This document shows, piece by piece, positions 23,855 to 32,978 of a stretch of DNA of 45,411 bases. The notes under the pieces are model-generated. The model saw only the letters and a list, made by a program, of their open reading frames with translations. It had not been told where the DNA came from and did no database searches. Within the stretch, counting starts at the first letter, position 1, and each line of letters opens with the position of its first letter. This DNA is from an uncultured Flavobacteriales bacterium (lineage in GTDB: Bacteria; Bacteroidota; Bacteroidia; Flavobacteriales; UBA1820): NCBI GenBank assembly GCA_959608625.1, contig CAUHQV010000019.1:1-45411 (forward strand), read 5' to 3'. The position numbers were made by a program, and so were the translations under genes.

Positions 23855-25725
23855 TTATTTCACTTCTTCGAAGTCTACATCCTGTACGTTGTCGGCTTTC
23901 CCGTTGGAAGAAGAAGCGTCCGCGTCACCGGCCGGTTGCTGTCCCGCATCCTGCGGGCCGGCGCTCTGCTGGTTCTTGTAAGCTTCCTCCCCGGCTTTCT
24001 GCAAGGCAGCGTTCAGGGTTTCGATATCCTTGTCGATCTGCGCCATATCCTGGGCATCGTGGGATTTCTTCAAAGCCTCGGCAGCCGTCTTGACTTCGTC
24101 CAGGACATTCTGCGGCAGTTTGCCTTCCCATTCCTTGAGCTGTTTTTCCGTCTGGAAGACCATCGAGTCGGCCATGTTCAGCTTATCGGCTTTTTCACGG
24201 GCCTTGCGGTCTTCCTCGGCATGCGCCTCGGCCTCCTTTTTCATCCGCTCGATCTCTTCTTTGGACAAGCCCGAAGAGGCCTCGATACGGATATCCTTGG
24301 ATACGCCGGTAGCCTTATCCTTGGCCGTTACATGAATGATGCCGTTGGCGTCGATGTCGAATTCCACTTCGATCTGGGGCACACCGCGCGGAGCGGGAGC
24401 GATGCCGTCCAGATGGAACTTGCCGATCGTCTTGTTGTCCTTGGCCATCGGGCGTTCACCCTGCAATACGTGGATGTCTACCGAAGGCTGGTTGTCGGCC
24501 GCCGTGGAGAACACTTCCGATTTCTTGGTCGGGATCGTCGTGTTGGCGTCGATCAGTTTGGTCATCACGCCGCCCATCGTCTCGATACCGAGCGACAGCG
24601 GAGTTACGTCCAGCAGAAGGATATCCTTCAGCGCTTCGTGGTCGCCGGTGAGCACGCCACCCTGGATAGCGGCACCTACGGCTACTACCTCGTCCGGGTT
24701 CACGCTCTTGTTCGGCTTTTTGCCGAAGAACTCTTCGACCACCGCCTGTACGCGGGGGTTACGAGTGGAGCCACCCACCAGGATCACTTCGTCGATATCC
24801 GATGTCTTGAGTCCGGCATCTTCCAACGCTTTTTTCATCGGGGGAATGGTGCGGGTTACCAGGTCGTCCGTCAATTTGTCGAACTGCGATACCGTAAGGG
24901 GCATCACCAGGTGCTTCGGCCCTTCGGCATTGGCCGTGATGTACGGCAGGTTGATCTCCGTCTTGGACGAAGACGAAAGTTCGATCTTGGCTTTCTCGGC
25001 CGCTTCGCGGATACGCTGCATGGCTTGCGGGTCTTTCCGAAGGTCGATGCCCTCCGCTTTTTTGAATTCGTCGACCACCCAGTCTATGATGCGGTTGTCG
25101 AAGTCGTCACCGCCCAAGTGCGTATCGCCGTTGGTGGAAAGCACCTGGAACACGCCATCGCCCAGTTCGAGGATGGAAATATCGTAGGTACCGCCACCCA
25201 AGTCGTATACGGCTACCTTTTTATCCTGTGCGTTCTTGTCCAGACCATAGGCCAAAGCGGCAGCCGTCGGCTCGTTGATGATACGCTCTACCTTCAAGCC
25301 GGCACGGTAATCACTGCCCGGTCTATCTTCTCGCCCAGATAATCCTCGGCGGTCTGTTTCATCTTCTGCAGGATCATCGCGGAGATTTCCTGCGGGGAAT
25401 ATTCGCGGCCGTTCACTTCTACTTTTACCGAGTCGTTAGGCCCCTGTTTTACGGTATAAGGCATGCGCTGCGCTTCTTTCTCCACCTGGCTGTACTTTTC
25501 GCCCATAAAACGTTTGATGGAGTAAACAGTCCCTTTCGGGTTGTTCACGGCCTGGCGTTTGGCCGGGTCGCCTACTTTACGCTCCCCGTCCTTGTCGAAG
25601 GATACGACGGAAGGGGTCGTTCTTTTTCCTTCCGAATTGGTGATAACGACAGGCTCGTTACCTTCCATCACGGCTACTACGGAGTTGGTAGTACCCAAGT
25701 CGATTCCAATAATCTTGTTGCTCAT
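23855..25725 (-). pseudogene. dnaK: molecular chaperone DnaK, interrupted by deletion and frameshift
   Basis: Hsp70 chaperone in two frames. The first frame (25725-25294, 143 aa) starts MSNKIIGIDLGTTNSVVAVM and ends AVITVPA-stop. The second (read from about 25303 to 23855) resumes at AGLKVERIINEPTAAALAYG and continues through DLGGGTYD, VLLDVTPLSLGIET and the lid to a C-terminus rich in Ala, Gly and Gln. Intact DnaK has about 18 more residues at the junction (the YFND...QRQATKDAG loop next to ATP). The junction reads GCCGGC (25303-25298), a 6-bp word that would end both the VPA and the IAG codons, so a loss of about 55 bp between two short repeats explains both the gap and the shift. Either an assembly error or a real lesion. 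Downstream of a sigma-54-like promoter; monocistronic. Confidence 0.85.
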
Positions 25726-25810
25726 TTTCTTCTATATTTTTATTCTGTTATCGTATTATTTCTTTTCAGTTCCTGTAGCTCGCGGGGCACACCCGCTTTC
25801 TGTTTATTTC

Positions 25811-25827
25811 TTTCAACTTGCGTGCCA
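25811..25827 (-). promoter_or_regulatory. sigma-54-like promoter of dnaK
   Basis: Minus strand TTTTGGCACG, four bases, TTGAAA: TGGCACG at 25827-25821 matches the -24 element exactly and TTG at 25816-25814 is correctly spaced for the -12 element, which would normally be TTGC (here TTGA). No TAnnTTTG box is seen between it and the ATG at 25725. Predicted leader about 75 nt. Confidence 0.5.
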
Positions 25828-25850
25828 AAACCCCGATGTCATACGCATTC

Positions 25851-25863
25851 TGACACATTGTCA
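25851..25863. promoter_or_regulatory. 13-bp palindrome upstream of the dnaK promoter
   Basis: TGACA-CAT-TGTCA, a perfect 5+5 inverted repeat about 25 bp upstream of the -24 element. It could be an activator or repressor site. The remainder of the 352-bp gap (25864-26026) shows no gene or clear structure. Confidence 0.35.
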
Positions 25864-26026
25864 CATTTTCCGGCATATTTCCCGACAAAAAAAGCCACCG
25901 GTATCCCCGGCAGCCATTTTATTGAAAAAGAACCCGAAAGGGGTCAGTCGTCCGAATCCACGGCCGGTATCTTCCGGTTTCCCGGAATTAATTTCCAACA
26001 GATTTTGCTTTCTGTCTTTTCCCAAA

Positions 26027-26063
26027 TAAAAAAGGCGGATACTACGCATATCCGCCTTTTTTT
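26027..26063 (-). terminator. topA terminator
   Basis: Hairpin GGCGGATA (26034-26041) and TATCCGCC (26049-26056), flanked by A runs and T runs; works on the minus strand just after the topA stop. Confidence 0.88.
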
Positions 26064-26077
26064 GCCATACAATTCTC

Positions 26078-28411
26078 TTATTTTTTCTTGGCAAAACGCC
26101 GTCCGGCCGTTTTCTTGGGCTGCGCGGCTTGCTTTTTCTGCAGTTCCAGGCAGTCTTCCAAGGTAAGGGACTGCGGATCGGTACCCTTGGGTATCTTGAC
26201 GTTCTCCTTACCGACCTTGACATAAGGGCCGAAGCGCCCGTTCAGCACGCTCACAGCCGGATCACTGCCGGGAAATTCCCGAATGATCTTCGATGCGTCG
26301 TCGCTTATCTTTTTATCGATCAGTTCGTTGGCACTTTCCAAAGTGATGGTCAAAGGATCTTCCCCGGCCGGTTTGAGCGATACGAACAACGAACCCCACT
26401 TCACGTAAGGGCCGAAACGACCGACTGAAGCCGATACCTCCTTTCCGTCGCGGCTGCCCAGTTTGCGGGGCAGGCGGAAAAGTTCCATCGCCTGTTCGAA
26501 CGTCACATCTCCCATCGACATTCCCTTGGGCAGGGAAGCGAAAAGCGGTTTTTCTTCCTCTTCGGCCTTGCCTATCTGCACCATCGGCCCGTAACGGCCT
26601 ATCCGTACCGAAACCTGGCGCCCGCTTTTCGGATCCGTTCCCAGGATGCGTTCCCCGGTGGAACGTTCGGCCGTTTTGGCCACATCCTCCACATGGGGGT
26701 GGAATACCGAATAGAATTCTCCGGTCGAGGCTACCCAATCGGTTTTGCCTTCGGCAATGGAGTCCAATTCTTCTTCGGCCTGGGCTGTGAACGTATAGTC
26801 TACGATATTGGGAAAATACTCGACCAAAAAGTCGTTCACCACAGCGCCGATATCCGTGGGCAGCAATTTCCCGCGTTCGGAACCGTAAGTCTCGGACAAC
26901 TCCTGCCGGCCGGTCTTCCCGCCGGAAAGGGAAAGCCGCACGTATTGTCGCTGAAGTCCTTCTTTGTCTCCTTTTTCCACATATTCCCGGCGCTGTATCG
27001 TAGAGATGGTCGGCGCATAAGTGGACGGACGGCCGATCCCCAGCTCTTCCAGCTTTTTCACCAACGCCGCTTCGCCGTAACGGGCGGGAGCCTTGGTAAA
27101 ACGCTCGGTCGCGGTGATCTCCCGGTAGGAAAGTTCGTCGCCCACGGCCATCCGGGGCAGCATTCCCTCTTTTTCGCCGTTCTCGTCCTCGGCATCGCTG
27201 TCGTATCCGTACACTTTGAGGAACCCGTCGAAAAGCAGCACTTCGCCGGTAGCGGTCATCTGGTACTTGCTCTTGGAAATATTTATCTGGGCCGTAGTAC
27301 GTTCCAGTGCGGCATCGGCCATCTGGCAGGCAATGGCGCGCCGCCAAATGAGGTTGTACAAGCGCCGCTGGCGTTCGTCTTCCCCGGCATCGTCGCGGTC
27401 CATATACGTCGGGCGGATCGCTTCATGCGCCTCCTGCGCCCCCTGCGAGGTGGTATGGTATTGCCTGCGTTTGGCATAGTCCGGGCCATACCGCCGGTCT
27501 ATTTCATTCTTTATGTTAGTGAGCGCTTCCTGCGACAGGTTGACCGAGTCGGTACGCATATAGGTGATAAGGCCCGCCTCGTAAAGCCGCTGGGCCAAAG
27601 TCATTGTCTGCGACACGGAATAACCAAGCTTACGGGCCGCCTCCTGCTGGAGGGTCGACGTGGTGAACGGTGGGGCCGGGGTGCGTTTGGCCGGTTTGGT
27701 TTCGATGTCCGCCACAGTGAATACACTCGCCGCACAATCCTTTAAAAATCCGGCAGCCTCCTCTTCGGTCGAAAAACGGGTGGACATTTCGGCTTTCACT
27801 TCCGCTCCGGACGGAGTGGTGAATACCGCCGAAACCTTATAATAAGACTGCGACTGGAAGGCCTGTATCTCCCGTTCGCGCTCTACGATCAGGCGGACGG
27901 CTACCGATTGTACGCGCCCGGCCGAAAGCCCGCTTTTTATCTTGCGCCACAACAGCGGCGATATTTCATACCCCACCAACCGGTCGAGTACCCGTCGCGC
28001 CTGTTGGGCGTTGACCAGATTCATATCGATCGTCCGGGGGGTTTCGATCGCTTTCAGGATAGCGTTCTTGGTAATCTCGTGGAATACGATACGGCGGCTT
28101 TTTTCAGGCTTGAGCCCCAGGTTTTCATACAAATGCCAGGCGATGGCCTCCCCTTCGCGGTCCTCATCGGACGCCAGCCAAACCATCTCGGCCTCCTTGG
28201 CCAGGGATTTCAGTTTCTTGACCAGTTCTTTCTTGGACGGGTCGACCTCATACTGCGGGACGAAGCCGTTCTCGGTATCTATACCGAGCTTTTTGCTTGG
28301 AAGATCCGCGATATGCCCGAAAGAAGATTCCACTTTATAGTCCTTCCCTAGGAATTTTTCGATCGTTTTGGCCTTGGCCGGGGATTCGACTATCACCAAA
28401 TTTTTTGCCAT
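26078..28411 (-). CDS. topA: DNA topoisomerase I
   Basis: Type IA topoisomerase of 777 aa that relaxes negative supercoils. The Toprim domain is N-terminal (MAKNLVIVESPAKAKTIEKF; acidic triad in ASDEDREGEAIAWH). The catalytic tyrosine is in GLITYMRTDSVNLS. The C-terminal region has no Cys zinc fingers; instead it has about three repeats starting GRYGP or GRFGPYVK (near residues 605, 670 and 735), the Toprim-C-repeat type found in Bacteroidetes and actinobacteria. It ends in a basic tail (KKTAGRRFAKKK). ATG 28411 is 20 bp after a good -7 box. Confidence 0.95.
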   Translation of the reverse strand: MAKNLVIVESPAKAKTIEKFLGKDYKVESSFGHIADLPSKKLGIDTENGFVPQYEVDPSKKELVKKLKSLAKEAEMVWLASDEDREGEAIAWHLYENLGLKPEKSRRIVFHEITKNAILKAIETPRTIDMNLVNAQQARRVLDRLVGYEISPLLWRKIKSGLSAGRVQSVAVRLIVEREREIQAFQSQSYYKVSAVFTTPSGAEVKAEMSTRFSTEEEAAGFLKDCAASVFTVADIETKPAKRTPAPPFTTSTLQQEAARKLGYSVSQTMTLAQRLYEAGLITYMRTDSVNLSQEALTNIKNEIDRRYGPDYAKRRQYHTTSQGAQEAHEAIRPTYMDRDDAGEDERQRRLYNLIWRRAIACQMADAALERTTAQINISKSKYQMTATGEVLLFDGFLKVYGYDSDAEDENGEKEGMLPRMAVGDELSYREITATERFTKAPARYGEAALVKKLEELGIGRPSTYAPTISTIQRREYVEKGDKEGLQRQYVRLSLSGGKTGRQELSETYGSERGKLLPTDIGAVVNDFLVEYFPNIVDYTFTAQAEEELDSIAEGKTDWVASTGEFYSVFHPHVEDVAKTAERSTGERILGTDPKSGRQVSVRIGRYGPMVQIGKAEEEEKPLFASLPKGMSMGDVTFEQAMELFRLPRKLGSRDGKEVSASVGRFGPYVKWGSLFVSLKPAGEDPLTITLESANELIDKKISDDASKIIREFPGSDPAVSVLNGRFGPYVKVGKENVKIPKGTDPQSLTLEDCLELQKKQAAQPKKTAGRRFAKKK

Positions 28412-28432
28412 ATCTCAATGCGTTAATGGGCA

Positions 28433-28440
28433 CAAAAGTA
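28433..28440 (-). promoter_or_regulatory. -7 box of topA
   Basis: TACTTTTG (minus strand 28440-28433) matches TAnnTTTG; a CTTG about 18 bp upstream may be the -33 element. Confidence 0.55.
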
Positions 28441-28477
28441 GCGTTTTTGTGCGGAAACCAAGCAATATCTTTCACAC

Positions 28478-28512
28478 AAAAAAAACGCCCGGCGGTTTCC
28501 GGGCGTTTTTTT
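28478..28512 (-). terminator. pyk terminator
   Basis: Hairpin ACGCCCGG / CCGGGCGT with a 6-nt loop and A/T runs on both sides. It lies 20 bp after the pyk stop on the minus strand and before the topA promoter. Confidence 0.88.
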
Positions 28513-28531
28513 CACATTAAATATCAGCAAT

Positions 28532-29971
28532 TTATACCCCTTTTATAGTGGTAATACGCATCGTATTCACATGGCCCTTGTTGCTCATCGGGGTGGTCAT
28601 CAGGTTCACCACCCGGTCGCCCTGGCCGACAAAACCATGCTCATAGCCCATGTCGTTTATATCGTCCACTGCCTGGTCGGTGCTTTCGATACTGCGGTAG
28701 TAAAAGGCACGGCACCCCCACACTAAATTGAGTTGGGCCATGATATCGCGGTTGGACGTATAGACCAATATATGGGCGTTGGGCCGGTAGGAGGATATCT
28801 GCCGGGCCGTGTAACCGGTATTGGTAATGGTCGATATCGCTTTGGCGCTGAGCTGGATAGCGATCTGCGAAGCATGATAGCAAATAGCATCCGTCATGAA
28901 ACGTTCGCGGGATTCGTCCACCGGCGGTTCTTTTTTCAGGTAGCCGTATCCGTGCGCCTCGATAGTCCGGATGATCTTGGTCATCTGCTCGATCACTTCC
29001 ACCGGGTGATGCCCCATGGCCGTCTCTCCGGACAGCATCACCGCATCCGATCCGTCCATCACGGAATTGGCCACGTCGTTCACATCGCTGCGCGAAGGAG
29101 TGACCGAATCGAGCATCGATTCCATCATCTGCGTGGCGATGATCACCGGCCGCGAATAGTGGCGCGCTTTCTGGACGAGTGTTTTCTGGATGATAGGCAC
29201 CTGTTCGGCCGGAACTTCGATCCCCAGGTCGCCCCGCGCCACCATAATGGCATCGGTGGCCTGAAGGATATGGTCGATATCGTCCACCGCTTCCGGTTTT
29301 TCTATCTTGGAAACGATGGGTATCTGCCGGTCGGTATACCGGGCCATTTCTTTCCGAAGGTCTTCAATGTCTTCCGCACTGCGGACAAAGGACAAGGCAA
29401 ACCAGTCCGCATCGATATCGATCCCCGTTTTCACATCTTCTTTGTCTTTTTCCGTCAGGGCCGGGAGGGATATTTTGGTGTTGGGCAGGTTGACCCCTTT
29501 TTTCGACTGGAACGGCCCGCCCTGTAATACTTTGGCTTTCACCTCACTCTTGCCGTCCGTTTCCAGCACCTCGAACACCAGTTTTCCATCGTCTAACAAT
29601 ATCTTTTCCCCCGGGTGCACATCTTTGGCAAAATCCTTATACGTCATATATGCCCGCGTAGCGTCGCCCACACAGGGCTCGTTGGTGAAAGTAACGGTAT
29701 CCCCCGGGTGTACTTCCGTGCCCTCGGCGATCTCTCCCACCCGCAGCTTCGGCCCCTGGAGGTCGACCAGCACCGCAATGTTCGTCCCGTAGCGGGCGTT
29801 TATCTGGCGGACACGCTCGGCGCGTTTGGCCGCATCCTCGGGGGTGGCGTGCGACATATTGATACGGAACACGTTCACGCCGGCCTTGACCATCTCGGTC
29901 ATGACCTTCAGGTCGTCCGAAGCGGGTCCCAGCGTCGCTACGATCTTTGTCTTCTTGTGATTGATTATCAT
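28532..29971 (-). CDS. pyk: pyruvate kinase
   Basis: Protein of 479 aa; converts phosphoenolpyruvate and ADP to pyruvate and ATP. Motifs: KTKIVATLGPASDD, the N-terminal substrate segment VNVFRINMSH, VDLQGPKLRVG, catalytic Lys and acidic ligands in VSKIEKPEAVDDID, MVARGDLGIEVP and the signature ATQMMESM. The C-terminal alpha/beta domain is complete. The frame stays open upstream to 30043; I choose ATG 29971 (MIINHKKTKI), the usual family start, 49 nt after a TATCTTTG box. ATG 29998 (MKKKSKDIQ) is an alternative. Single gene with its own terminator. Confidence 0.95.
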   Translation of the reverse strand: MIINHKKTKIVATLGPASDDLKVMTEMVKAGVNVFRINMSHATPEDAAKRAERVRQINARYGTNIAVLVDLQGPKLRVGEIAEGTEVHPGDTVTFTNEPCVGDATRAYMTYKDFAKDVHPGEKILLDDGKLVFEVLETDGKSEVKAKVLQGGPFQSKKGVNLPNTKISLPALTEKDKEDVKTGIDIDADWFALSFVRSAEDIEDLRKEMARYTDRQIPIVSKIEKPEAVDDIDHILQATDAIMVARGDLGIEVPAEQVPIIQKTLVQKARHYSRPVIIATQMMESMLDSVTPSRSDVNDVANSVMDGSDAVMLSGETAMGHHPVEVIEQMTKIIRTIEAHGYGYLKKEPPVDESRERFMTDAICYHASQIAIQLSAKAISTITNTGYTARQISSYRPNAHILVYTSNRDIMAQLNLVWGCRAFYYRSIESTDQAVDDINDMGYEHGFVGQGDRVVNLMTTPMSNKGHVNTMRITTIKGV

Positions 29972-30019
29972 CTGTATATCTTTTGATTTTTTCTTCATTC
30001 CCGGTTGTATAAGGCCACA

Positions 30020-30027
30020 CAAAGATA
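30020..30027 (-). promoter_or_regulatory. -7 box of pyk
   Basis: TATCTTTG (minus strand 30027-30020) with GTTG about 20 bp upstream. Initiation would fall near 30013. Confidence 0.6.
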
Positions 30028-30044
30028 CTCCATTTCCGCCCATC

Positions 30045-31601
30045 CTACAACGGGGCAGGCGCGGCGACCGAAAAATCTTCGTTCTCCATCCCGGAAGCGC
30101 TTACCGAAGTGACCACGTACACCCGTTTCCCCCTCCCGGCCGACCTGTCGGTAAACTCCAAAGGGCCGTCCGCCCACACCCGCGCCAGCAGGTGGGAGGC
30201 GTCGTTGATATTGACCGTCTCATCGGCCGCAAACCGGTACACCGCATAATACCGCACCGGCGAAGGAACGTCGGTCTCCACCAGTCCCTCCCGGTCGCCG
30301 GGCTCCCACGAAATTTTTACTCCCCTTTTGACCGCCCCCATACGGACGTTGGCGGCCGGCAAAGGGAGCCGGGAATCGACCGACGGCATGGCCGGGGTGA
30401 GGGACATATAGCGGTAATACCTCTCCCGCAGGCTGTCGGATATTCCCCGGGCATTGTTCACCAGGTACTTGACGGAATAGAACGCCGACCCGGCGCTCGA
30501 AGAATTCAGCCGCTGCATATTCACCTGCCGGCAAATCTCCCCGGGAGTGCGCCAAACCGGTTTTTTACTGCCCGCGGAAATATTGTACACTCCATGCCCG
30601 ATGTAAAGCTGGGCCTTGTAATGATGCCGGCTCCACCATTGGAGCAATTCGCCGAAATCCGCCGACGGATGGCCGTTTTCCCAGTAAAGCTGCGGCAGTA
30701 CATAATCTATCCAGCCCTCCCGTGCCCAAAGCACCACATCGGCATACAGGTCGTCGTAGTTGGACAGCCCCCGGGTGTTGGAGCCTTTCGGATCGTCGGA
30801 AACATTCCGGTATATCCCGAACGGACTGATGCCGAATTTCAGGCCGGGACGCACGGCCCGTATGGTATCTGAAAGCCCTTTTATCAGTTGGTTTACATTG
30901 TCCCTTCGCCACTGGGCCACGTCGCCGAACAAAGTGGCGCCGTAACTCCGGTAGGATTTATCGTCCGGGAATGGCTTCCCGCCCTGGGGATAAGGGTAGA
31001 AATAGTCGTCCATATGGATGGCGTCGATATCGTAATCCCGGGCCAGTTCCGCCACGACGGACAGCAAATAATCCCGCACCTGGTACAACCCCGGATCCAG
31101 ATAATACCGTCCTTCGTACCGGATGAGCCATTCCGGATGGCGGCGCCCCACGTTCTGCGGAGACAATTTCGAAAGGTCTTCCCCGACCGTCACCCGGAAC
31201 GGGTTCAGCCAGGCGTGCAGTTCCATCCCCCGTTCGTGGGCCGCCTGCACCATAAAAGCCAGCGGGTCGTATCCCGGGTCTGTTCCTTGCGCGCCGGAGA
31301 GGTATTCGCTCCAAGGCTCGGTAGCGGATCGGTAGAACGCATCGCCTTTGGGGCGCACCTGTACAATGACCGCATTCATGTGGCTGTTGCGCAGCGTATC
31401 CAGTATCCGGACAAATTCCGTCTGCTGTTGTTCGGGAGTAAGACCTTTGCGGGAAGGCCAGTCTATGTTGGTCAGGGTAGCGACCCAGGCCGCCCGGAAT
31501 TCCCTTTTCGGCACGAAATCCTGCCCAGACAATTGCGAGGGGACGACGGCCAGCCACACCGACAGCAGGCAAATCCCCAATAGGCGCATACGTATGTTCA
31601 T
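30045..31601 (-). CDS. DUF187 family glycoside hydrolase-like exported protein
   Basis: Protein of about 518 aa with an N-terminal signal peptide (MRLLGICLLSVWLAVVPSQL within it). Family hallmarks of the GHL10/DUF187 TIM barrel are clear: EFRAAWVATLTNIDWPS, MNAVIVQVRPKGDAFY, ELHAWLNPFRV, YDIDAIHMDDYFYPYP, KFGISPFGIYRNVS and WIDYVLPQLYW. D and E residues in IHMDDYF and nearby are likely catalytic. E. coli DigH of this family cuts denuded peptidoglycan glycan strands, so a cell-wall role is likely. A C-terminal fibronectin-like segment (KISWEPGD, YYAVYRFAADE) follows. ATG 31601 would be almost leaderless; ATG 31589 is the alternative. Confidence 0.88.
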   Translation of the reverse strand: MNIRMRLLGICLLSVWLAVVPSQLSGQDFVPKREFRAAWVATLTNIDWPSRKGLTPEQQQTEFVRILDTLRNSHMNAVIVQVRPKGDAFYRSATEPWSEYLSGAQGTDPGYDPLAFMVQAAHERGMELHAWLNPFRVTVGEDLSKLSPQNVGRRHPEWLIRYEGRYYLDPGLYQVRDYLLSVVAELARDYDIDAIHMDDYFYPYPQGGKPFPDDKSYRSYGATLFGDVAQWRRDNVNQLIKGLSDTIRAVRPGLKFGISPFGIYRNVSDDPKGSNTRGLSNYDDLYADVVLWAREGWIDYVLPQLYWENGHPSADFGELLQWWSRHHYKAQLYIGHGVYNISAGSKKPVWRTPGEICRQVNMQRLNSSSAGSAFYSVKYLVNNARGISDSLRERYYRYMSLTPAMPSVDSRLPLPAANVRMGAVKRGVKISWEPGDREGLVETDVPSPVRYYAVYRFAADETVNINDASHLLARVWADGPLEFTDRSAGRGKRVYVVTSVSASGMENEDFSVAAPAPL

Positions 31602-31607
31602 AAGGAG

Positions 31608-31615
31608 CAAAATTA
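31608..31615 (-). promoter_or_regulatory. -7 box of the DUF187 gene
   Basis: TAATTTTG (minus strand 31615-31608) with GTTG 20 bp upstream. It ends only 6 bp before ATG 31601, so transcription starts at or near the start codon. Confidence 0.6.
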
Positions 31616-31691
31616 CGCGTAAACACCTCTATTTGCAACGGACGCCGGGTTATTTTACCGGAAAAATCCGGAAAAAAATCGTTTTATTGGC

Positions 31692-31699
31692 TATATTTG
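31692..31699 (+). promoter_or_regulatory. -7 box of pdxA
   Basis: TATATTTG at 31692-31699 matches TAnnTTTG and lies 71 bp before the pdxA ATG. No clear -33 TTTG at the right distance. Confidence 0.5.
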
Positions 31700-31770
31700 T
31701 GCCGCACGAGGATTACCTGTTCCCGCTGCGCGGAACAGAACGCAAAAACGCCTCGAAAATCAAAGAAATT

Positions 31771-32862
31771 ATGTTGAACAACAAACCCATAATTGGCATA
31801 TCGACCGGAGACGTCAACGGCATCGGGCCCGAAGTGATCATCAAAGCCTTCGATAATCCCGCCATGCTCGACCTCTGCACCCCGGTGGTCTTCGGTTCCA
31901 GCAAGCTGATATCCTATTACAAAAAGGCGATCGGGAGCGAGCTCCCCTTCGTAGGCATAGACAATCCCGAACAGGTCATTCCCGGCAAACTGAACATCGT
32001 GAACCTATGGGACGATACACCGGCCCTCTCGCCCGGAAAAGAAACCCCGGAAGGAGGCCGCCTGGCCTTATCTTCCCTCTCGGCCGCCGTAAAGGCCCTG
32101 AAAGAAGGGCAGATCGACGCCCTGGTGACTGCTCCCATCAATAAAAAGAACATCCAGAGCGACGAGTTCCATTTCCCGGGACACACCGAATACCTGGCCG
32201 CACAACTGGGTGGGGAACCCTTGATGTTCCTGGTGTCCGACTCCCTGAAAGTAGCTGTCGCCACAGGCCATATCTCCCTTTCACAGGTTTCAAACGATAT
32301 CACTGCGGAACTGCTTGAAAAACGTGTATGCCAAATGGAGCAATCCCTGGTAAAGGACTTCGCCGTCCACAGCCCCCGCATCGCCGTACTGGGCCTCGAT
32401 CCGCACAACGGAGACGAAGGTGTGATCGGCACCAAGGACGGGGAAGTGATCGCCCCGGCTATCGCCAAAATGTTCGCCGCAGGCCACTACGTGTTCGGCC
32501 CTTACTCCGCCGACGGGTTCTTCGGCAGCGGTGCCTACCGGCGCTTCGATGCCGTGCTGGCCATGTATCACGACCAAGGGCTCATTCCGTTCAAGACCAT
32601 CGCTTTCGAGGACGGGGTCAATTTCACGGCGGGGCTTTCCCGGGTGCGGACATCCCCGGATCATGGCACGGCTTACGACATCGCCGGACAAGGCGTAGCG
32701 GACGAAAGTTCCATGCGCGCCGCCATCTACCGGGCGATCGATATCTTTTTCAACCGGCTGGAATACGCCGCCCTGACCCGCAATCCGCTCAAAGTCCGCC
32801 ACACGGCCGACGCGCATCAGGGAGAGGATGAAGACATCGACATGAGCAAGATAGAGGACTGA
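31771..32862 (+). CDS. pdxA: 4-hydroxythreonine-4-phosphate dehydrogenase
   Basis: Protein of 363 aa; NAD-dependent step in de novo pyridoxal phosphate synthesis. Motifs: N-terminal IIGISTGDVNGIGPEVIIKA, ALVTAPINKKN, and the three metal-binding histidines in FHFPGHTEYLA, MYHDQGLIPFK and TSPDHGTAYDIAG. The frame stays open for 400 bp upstream, but ATG 31771 (MLNNKPIIG) precedes the first conserved strand and follows the promoter. It is 116 bp before yceD, which has its own promoter. C-terminal tail is acidic (GEDEDIDMSKIED). Acts as a homodimer in the cytoplasm. Confidence 0.95.
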   Translation: MLNNKPIIGISTGDVNGIGPEVIIKAFDNPAMLDLCTPVVFGSSKLISYYKKAIGSELPFVGIDNPEQVIPGKLNIVNLWDDTPALSPGKETPEGGRLALSSLSAAVKALKEGQIDALVTAPINKKNIQSDEFHFPGHTEYLAAQLGGEPLMFLVSDSLKVAVATGHISLSQVSNDITAELLEKRVCQMEQSLVKDFAVHSPRIAVLGLDPHNGDEGVIGTKDGEVIAPAIAKMFAAGHYVFGPYSADGFFGSGAYRRFDAVLAMYHDQGLIPFKTIAFEDGVNFTAGLSRVRTSPDHGTAYDIAGQGVADESSMRAAIYRAIDIFFNRLEYAALTRNPLKVRHTADAHQGEDEDIDMSKIED

Positions 32863-32939
32863 TATTTCAGATGCAGCACTCTACCGCTCAAAAACTCATG
32901 AAAAAACTTTTATTTTCTGTTTTTTTCCGAGAATATTAC

Positions 32940-32947
32940 TACCTTTG
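32940..32947 (+). promoter_or_regulatory. -7 box of yceD-rpmF
   Basis: TACCTTTG at 32940-32947 matches TAnnTTTG, 31 bp before ATG 32979; T-rich sequence stands where the -33 element should be. Confidence 0.55.
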
Positions 32948-32978
32948 CGCTCCCGCAATGTAGCTGAAAATCGAAGGA

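Noticed and set aside
23828..25342. A 504-codon open frame antisense to dnaK
   Set aside because: Antisense frames along dnaK are a known artefact; composition is repetitive Arg/Leu/Val with no family match.
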